Positions 1 to 6,800 of a stretch of DNA of 9,721 nucleotides are shown piece after piece (position 1 is the stretch's first letter; each line of letters starts with the position of its first letter). The position numbers and the translations under genes were made by a program. The DNA comes from Clostridia bacterium. GTDB lineage: Bacteria > Bacillota > Clostridia > TANB77 > CAG-508. The notes beneath the pieces are model-generated. The model did not search any database, was not told the origin of the DNA, and saw only the letters and a program-made list of their open reading frames with translations. Where the stretch lies: positions 1-9,721 of the forward strand of contig CAAEBO010000033.1 in assembly GCA_900754085.1 (NCBI GenBank), read 5' to 3'.

Positions 1-331
1 AGAAATGGCAGTAAAAGAAAATGAAAAAATAGCAAAAGCAAACCAAGAATGGGAATACTTAAGAGGAGATGAAGCAGAAAAAAGATTAGCATTTCTAAAA
101 GAAAAATGGGAAAGAGACTGGAATAGTAATATGCATTATGCAGAAGAAACAGGAATAGAAAAGGGAATGAAGGAAGGGAGAAAAGAAGGAGTAAAAGAAG
201 GCAAAAAAGAAGTAGCAATAAAAATGTTACGAAAAAGAATTGATGAAGTGATGATTGCAGAAGTAACAAATTTAACTTTAGAAGAAATAGAAAAATTAAG
301 AAATGAAGTAGAACATGAGATAAAACAATAG
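1..331 (+). CDS. Rpn family recombination-promoting nuclease/putative transposase, C-terminal part (5' end outside window)
   Basis: This is the C-terminal tail of an Rpn/PD-(D/E)XK-type putative transposase. The reading frame is open to the left edge of the window, so the ATG at position 5 is probably an internal methionine and the gene is cut by the window rather than broken. Visible traits are the segment EAEKRLAFLKEKWERDWNS, followed by a very charged helix with glycine every fourth residue (pattern GxxxGxxxGxxxG, around residues 50-67) and a short final helix ending in a Lys/Glu-rich tail. Established knowledge: Rpn proteins act as DNA nucleases that raise recombination or appear as transposase-like multicopy genes. 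The catalytic PD-(D/E)XK core would lie upstream and cannot be seen here. The gene ends in TAG, with an intrinsic terminator 44 bases further on, so it is probably transcribed separately from the giant gene downstream. The family call rests on the tail alone. Confidence 0.72.
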   Translation, partial: EMAVKENEKIAKANQEWEYLRGDEAEKRLAFLKEKWERDWNSNMHYAEETGIEKGMKEGRKEGVKEGKKEVAIKMLRKRIDEVMIAEVTNLTLEEIEKLRNEVEHEIKQ

Positions 332-374
332 GAAAATGAAATGTTATAAAAATGTAAATAATGAACTGTAAAGT

Positions 375-403
375 GGCTGTGCGTAAAGAGTACAGCCTTT
401 TTT
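375..403 (+). terminator. Intrinsic terminator of the Rpn-type gene
   Basis: GGCTGTGC (375-382) pairs with GTACAGCC (390-397) around a 7-base loop. This gives an 8-bp stem with one G-T pair, followed at once by six T (398-403). It lies 44 bases after the TAG stop of the upstream gene and is the clearest Rho-independent terminator in the window. It separates the upstream gene from the giant surface-protein gene. Confidence 0.88.
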
Positions 404-408
404 GTGTG

Positions 409-455
409 TTGAAAGAAAGATATTAATATTTACAATATGAGTTAAATTATATAAT
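409..455 (+). promoter_or_regulatory. Candidate sigma-A promoter(s) for the leader and giant gene
   Basis: Two overlapping sigma-A-like pairs sit just after the terminator. The first is TTGAAA (409-414), a 16-base spacer, then TACAAT (431-436). The second is TTTACA (429-434), a 15-base spacer, then a perfect TATAAT (450-455). Either would start a transcript with a leader of roughly 400 bases before the ATG at 865. The region is so AT-rich that chance matches are expected, so position is the main support: between a terminator and a leader with no competing gene. Confidence 0.38.
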
Positions 456-489
456 ATAGAATAAAGTAAAAAAAGAGATTTAATAAGAA

Positions 490-527
490 AAATTCTGAAT
501 ATTCCCATTTTAAATTATTCAGATTTT
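490..527 (+). other. Small AT-rich stem-loop in the leader
   Basis: CTGAATA (495-501) pairs perfectly with TATTCAG (516-522) around a 14-base loop. T494-A523 adds a pair, and AAA (490-492) can pair with TTT (525-527) after one mismatch. A run of four T follows directly (524-527). It could be a weak attenuator or simply part of the folded leader; no function is assigned. Confidence 0.4.
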
Positions 528-550
528 AGAACTAAAAGTAAACAGTAAAA

Positions 551-732
551 GCGAGGGTAAAGAAATGCAAAACGAAGCGAACCGTGTAAGCCTTGGCGAT
601 GTACACACACACAAGTACGTTTAGAAAAATAAAAAGGGTAGCAAACGAGGCTACTCTATTTGGCGTGAAAAACAGGTTATGTGTAGTACTATATTTAGGA
701 AAAAATGTAGTGCTAGATATAGCCTGTTTTGC
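551..732 (+). ncRNA. Candidate structured 5' leader RNA (riboswitch- or attenuator-like, class not recognised)
   Basis: This stretch is richer in G and C than its surroundings and contains ordered helices. Hairpin one is GATGTAC (598-604) with GTACGTT (615-621) around an (AC)-rich loop. Hairpin two is GGGTAGC (636-642) with GCTACTC (650-656) around loop AAACGAG. Hairpin three is a 27-position stem, 669-696 against 703-730, with a single G-G mismatch at 683/716 and a six-base AGGAAA loop; a T-rich tract follows. Several helix positions are G-T, which an RNA helix tolerates but which a simple DNA palindrome would not favour. Two other pairings, GTGTA (584-588) with TACAC (602-606) and AAACG (570-574) with CGTTT (618-622), exclude hairpin one, so alternative folds are possible. 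I see no c-di-GMP-I, c-di-AMP, SAM, TPP, cobalamin or T-box core. The RNA identity is therefore open, but structure at the RNA level is well supported. Confidence 0.55.
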
Positions 733-811
733 TTGTTGTTTAAAAATTCTTTTAGAAAAAGTGTTTTTACAACAACTAGATTATGCAGATTGTAAAGAAT
801 TTTTTGGCAAT
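733..811 (+). other. Two further leader hairpins between the main stem and the ribosome binding site
   Basis: TTGTTGT (733-739) pairs with ACAACAA (769-775), continued after a two-base bulge by AAAAA (742-746) with TTTTT (764-768) and CTTT (749-752) with AAAG (758-761). A smaller bulged stem joins ATTG (789-792) with CAAT (808-811) and closes on an AATT loop. These are AT-rich and individually weak. They follow directly on the 27-position stem and could act as an expression platform. The stretch 812-850 shows no further structure. Confidence 0.38.
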
Positions 812-850
812 TACACCAACTTGAAATTATTAAATAAATTAGAAATACAA

Positions 851-857
851 GGAGGTG
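851..857 (+). promoter_or_regulatory. Shine-Dalgarno site of the giant surface-protein gene
   Basis: GGAGGTG lies seven bases before the ATG at 865, which is near-ideal spacing. It fixes the start codon of the 2,944-residue protein. No other comparably strong site precedes any nearby ATG. Confidence 0.92.
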
Positions 858-864
858 TAGCATA

Positions 865-3800
865 ATGAAAAGATTTGAATTTGGTAAAAATAATAGAGAT
901 AAAAGAAATACTAATAATGTAAATAACTTAGAGAATAGCAAAAGTAAGAAAAAAATAAGTAAAGACATAAAAGCGAAATTTAGCAATTTAGAAATAAAGC
1001 CACAATTTTTAATAATAGGTTTAGTAGTAATAATAACAGTAATAAGTTTAATATATTTCATATTTTTAAAATATAGTCCAATAATGAATTTTAAATATGA
1101 AGGCTATGCAATAAAAGGAAAAGAGATAACAGAAAATTTACTTGGAGCTTCTAAAAATACTGAAAAAAGTGATACACAAAATAGCGATTCAAGTGATAAT
1201 ACGGAAAAAAACATAGACTTAGCAAAAATAGAAGAACAAGGAACAATATTTAAAAAATTAGGAACATATTTTATAGGGAATAAAGAAAAAATGGAAATAG
1301 ACTTAAATTACCCAATATATATAAACGATAAAAATACAATATACAATTTAAGTCAAGATATAATACTAATAAGTAAAGACTTCGAAAAGATATCAGGATA
1401 TCCAAACATAAGCATAACAGATGGAAAAATATATAATGGGAATAGTTTAGAAAGAGCAGATAATAAAGAATATATATTTGCAAACACAGAAGAAGGAATA
1501 TATATAAATTTAAAAGAGATAAAAATAAATACAACAGCGAATGAATATACAATACCAGCAAATAGTTTAATAGTATTTGAAGAAAACGAGATAAAATACT
1601 ATAGCTTAGCAGATGATATTTTATTGTTTAATAAAATAAACGATGTGGATTATAATTCTCAGGTAATAATAAAAAATATAGAAAAAAATGAACAAAATAC
1701 CTTAAGTAATAATGCTCAAAAAGTGGATAACCAATACAATTACGAAGAGTTATTAACACGCTTAGGAATAATAGGAAATGCGAAAAATGATGTAGAAAAT
1801 GCACAAGAAGAAATACAAAAAGAAGACACAACTGCAAAAGAACAAGAAGAAAATAAGGAAGAAAAAGAAGATAAGAAAGAAAACGAAACAACACCAAGCG
1901 AGAACAAGCAAGAAGAACCACAACAAGAACTAGAACAAGAAAACAACGAGCAAGGTAACCAAGAAAACAAATACATAAAACCAGAAGTAACAGCAGAAGA
2001 ATTTACAGCAGAGGTATATTCAGCAAAAAGCACATTAACAATAAAAGATCCAACAGCAAGAATAATAGAAGCTCCAACATTTGAAATATATAAAGATGGA
2101 AAAATATATTTAAGAAGAACATATACACAAGCTGGCGAAATAATAGTAACAGGATTAGACGCAGATACAGAATACGAAATAATAGGAAAATATATATACA
2201 AAAATGAAGAAGACAAAAAAATAGAAAATACATTCTTTAAAGGAACAGTCAAAACAAAAGGATATGAAGCATTAGGAATAATAGAATTAGCGAAAGAAGA
2301 AGGAGAAATATATAATAATAAAATTCAAATAAAAAATGTAAAAATAACATCAGACTTACACAATGAAGTAATAAAAGGAATAGATACAGTAGAATTAAAA
2401 ACAGGAAGTATAAAAACAGTATTAAAGAATAAAGAATTAAACGATTTAATCCAAGGAAAAGAAATAACAATAGAAAGTTCGGAAGGGCTAAAGTCTAATG
2501 AAAAAATAGAATATGAGTTAAAATTCTATGACAAAAAAGGCAAAGAATTAAAAGTAGAAAACAATAAAGGAAAAACAAGAACATCAAAGCAAGAGCCAAA
2601 AGTAACAATAAAAATAAAAGAGCAAGATATTGTAAGTGTAACATTAGGAATAAAATTAGCTAATAAAGACAATGTAGATTTGGAAAACTACAAATATATA
2701 GTAAGAAAACCAAATGGAGAAATAGAAAAAGAAGAAAGATTGTCACAAAACCAAAAAGAAATAAAATTAGATGATTTAGATTCTAACCAATACTATAACC
2801 TAAAAATATATGCAAACTATGATTTAAATGACAACAAAGGAGTGCAGAAACAAGTAGAAATAGGAGATTTAGTATTTGCAACACAACCTTTATCAACACT
2901 AGGTTCTGTAGAACTAAAAGTAGAGGGGAAAGATATAACAACAGATAAAGCAACATTATCATATGAAATAGATGAAGAAAGAACAGATAAGAGATTAATA
3001 CAAATACTAAATTCTATAAAAGTAGAATTAATAAATAAAAACACAGGAAAAGTAGTAAAAACAACAGAAATACAAGACGAAGAACTTCAAACGTTGAAAT
3101 CAGGACAAAAGTTAGAGAAAACATATGAAAACTTAGTATCTAACACAACATACGAAATAAAAATAACAAGTAAAGTAAAACCAGGAACAAAAGAAGAAAG
3201 TGCACCAGCAACATATAATTACCAAAGCTTTACAACAGTAAAAGCGCCAGCAAAAGTAGAAATACAAAATAAATTTGTAACGAAAGATTTAATAGACTTA
3301 GATGTAAGAATAGAAGATAAAGATAATGCAATTTTAAACAATAAAGTACGAATGGAATTAAGAGACGAAAAGAATACTTTAGTTGAAACAAGTGAAGTAA
3401 AAACAAATAAAGACTGGCTAAGAAAAACATATAATAAACTAGAAGAAAATAAAACATATACACTAAAATTTTATGCAGACGAATACAATGAAGGACATAC
3501 AGATGCAACATACAAAAGAAACTATTTATTAAAAGAAATAGATATATTAACAGAAGAAGGAATTACAGGAAAGATAGATTTAAAAAGTATGTTAAAGAAA
3601 ACAACGGGCAAGAATTTAGTGGACCCAGATTCTAAAATTAAGTGGTATACACCATTTGTTGGAACTGGTGGATATTATGATAAAAGCTATGATAAAGAAA
3701 CTAATACAGTAATGCTAGGTGTAGGGACAATAAATAGTAATCAAAGCTATGTATATGATTTACGTGAATACATAGGAAAAGAAATAACTATATCATTTAA

Positions 3801-6800
3801 GATAAAAAAAGATGAAGGTATACGAGCATATATACAAAACAGTAAAATAAGAGGACAGAAATTAGAAGAAATTAAAAATATTGAGAAAGATAGTTATAAA
3901 GAATATAAGAAAACACTAGTAGTAAATGATACAGGTTATGTAGGCTTTTGGGTTTCAATGAATGCAACTAATAAAGATGGAAAGGCATATATAAAAGATT
4001 TACAAATAGAACTAGGAAATACAAAGACAAATTATGAAGAATATAAATATAATGTAGAAAGTAAGGTATTAGTAAATTTAGAAGATAAAAGGGATGAAAT
4101 AATTACAAATGACTATTACATAAAAATATACGAAGATGGAAAATTAATAGATACAAAAAAATATGAGGATTTTCCAGAAAGCAATAAGCTCGAAAATGTA
4201 GAAAAAGAGTTGAATATAAAGGAAGGACATGATTATAAACTAGAATTAGCAGTAAAAATAAGGCTAAGAGATTACGTTATATCAATATTCGAATTTAACA
4301 CAAAAAATGGTGAAATCTTAGGAATTAGTACTGTAGAGGAATACAAAGAAATTCAACCAGAAGGAAATTATATCGTATTAAATGATTTGGACTTTAGAAA
4401 TCCTAGTACTCCTCTTGGATTTAAGACAAGCGCAGGTATCAAATTTCAAGGAAGCATAAATTTTAATGGGAAAAACATACTGAAAAAAGTAGCTAATGGA
4501 GGTGGAGATAATACTTTATTTGGATTAATTGGAGAAAAAGGAATCTTAGAAAATATAGTACTAAAATTGTATTTTATAAATACTCTTCCAAGTAATATGT
4601 ATGGTCTTTTTAGTGCAAACTATGGTACTATTTCTAATATATATGTAAGTGTAGAAAAAAGTATAAAAAAGGATAATGTATTTATAACGTTACTTGGAAG
4701 TAGCAACTATGGTACAATAACCAATTTTGTTATAAATTATAAAGAACAAATATATTCAAAACATGCAGCTAGAATAATAGAAGCAAATAAGGGAACAATA
4801 GAAAACGGTTATATTTATGGAGAAAACATAAAAATACTTCGTCCAGAGTCCACTAATGCCTCAGGAATACTAGCGGTACATAATGCACAAGGAACTATAA
4901 GAAACATATATTCATTGGTTAATTATGAATCAGAAAATAATTTTGATAATAAACCAGTTTCATTAGTAGTTAATAATAATGACAAAGGGACTGTAGAAAA
5001 TATTTATACAGTTGGAATAGGAAATATATATAATAAAACGTATAGTCCTAATACATATGCAGGTTATGGTAAAGTGGAGAACAGCTATTACATAAATGAT
5101 ATAGAATTTATCGGGAAAACTGATAAAAAAATAACTAATAAAGCGTTATGGGATAAAAGCTTCCAAAATAATATTTTAAACAGTTCAAATAACTGGGAAG
5201 TAGATGAGTTAATCGAAATGGGATATTATCCATGGATTAAATTAAATGATTGTATGCCGAGACAAGATTATATCGCACTTCCAGAAATGACAGATGCTGA
5301 TTTGCCAGAAATATTATTTGCAGAAACCTTGGAAAATACAAATAATACAGCAAAAGTAAAAATAAGTATGTACAACCCAAGTGGTGAAGAAGTAAAAGAA
5401 ATAAAAGTAAAGAATATAGATTGCACAATAGAAAGTCAAGAATATGCAAATGGAAAAAGTGAAGTAATAGTAAATTTAAGTAATCCAATCCAATATTTAT
5501 CTACCTATTCTATACTAAGTTTTACGACTAAAGGAGCATTTAATTTAGAATATACAAAAGAGTACAAAGAAGGAGAAGTACTTATTAATATAGACTTATA
5601 TAATGAAATATATACCATAGAAGATTGGTATGAAATAAAGAAAAAAAATAGTGAAAATTTCAAACTAATGACTAATTTAGATTTTAAAAATGCAGATCCA
5701 AAACAATATGCAGGAATACAATTTTATGGAATATTAGATGGTACGGGGCATACAATACAAAATATGTATATAACTAAATCATCTGGATATCCATTATTTA
5801 CAACAACAAACCGTAGAACTGTATTACGAGATCTTAACATTAAAAATTATAATGCAGAATTAAGTTATAATGCAGGAATAATACAAAAAGCAGATAGAAT
5901 AACAATAGAAAACTTAAACATTGATGGTGTAAATATAAAACATAATGGAAATGATACTTATGTAGGAGGGTTTATAGCAGAAGCACGAGGGGGAAGTATT
6001 GAAAATGTTACATACAAAAATTTAAATATAGAATCATATGGAAATGCAAATGTATTATACATAGGAGGTCTAATTGGAAATGGGCAGATAAATATAAATA
6101 ATGTATATATGAATAATATAAATATTCAAGCTAAATGTGATAGTAAAGATACTAAAATTGGAGGACTAATAGGATACTGTGAGAATGCAATAGACAAAAT
6201 AAGGAATGTATTAGTAAGTGGAAATATAACTACAAACTTAGATAATGTAGGTGGAATAAGTGGACACGGCATGGTAAATATGGAAAATGCTATAGCAAAT
6301 GTAAATATAATAGCAGATAGTAGTTATGTAGGCGGTCTAATAGGAAAAACGACAGATAGTTCACTTGTATTGTATAATAATATATATATTGGAGATATTG
6401 TAAATAAAAAACAAACTGAATATATAAGTGCAATATGTGGAACAGAAAAAAATGGAGAAAATAACTATATATACTCTAAAAATAAAATTAATGGAAGAAA
6501 AGTAGAAGGATATAGAAATGTTTTAACTAAAGAAAAATTAGAGGACATAAATACTTATATTAAAATATTAAACTGGGATGATAATTATAATTATAGTGAT
6601 TTAAATAATAAATTACCTTTATTGAAAAATAAAGAAAAAAATAATATATTGCCAAATCAAGAGCCAATATATATAGAAAATAAAGAATTAGACATAAAAA
6701 GTGTAGATACATTGCGAGAAGATAGTAATAGCCTAAAAATAAGAGTAGAAATAACAAATCCGCATAATTTAGAAATAACCAAATTAGAAATAGAAAATAT

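Noticed and set aside
598..656. CRISPR repeats or a group II intron domain V
   Set aside because: There is only one copy of each hairpin, with no spaced direct repeats. The GAACCGTGTA stretch has no matching closing arm of a domain V.
541..735. Known riboswitch (c-di-GMP-I/II, SAM, TPP, cobalamin, glycine) or T-box
   Set aside because: I looked for their conserved cores and found none complete. The GCAAA and AGGGT fragments are too short to support a call.
593..865. 90-codon frame on the + strand from TTG 593 as a real gene
   Set aside because: There is no ribosome binding site before TTG 593 or ATG 599, and the frame runs straight through strong RNA hairpins. Its Cys-rich translation matches nothing I recognise. 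Kept only as a low-interest finding.
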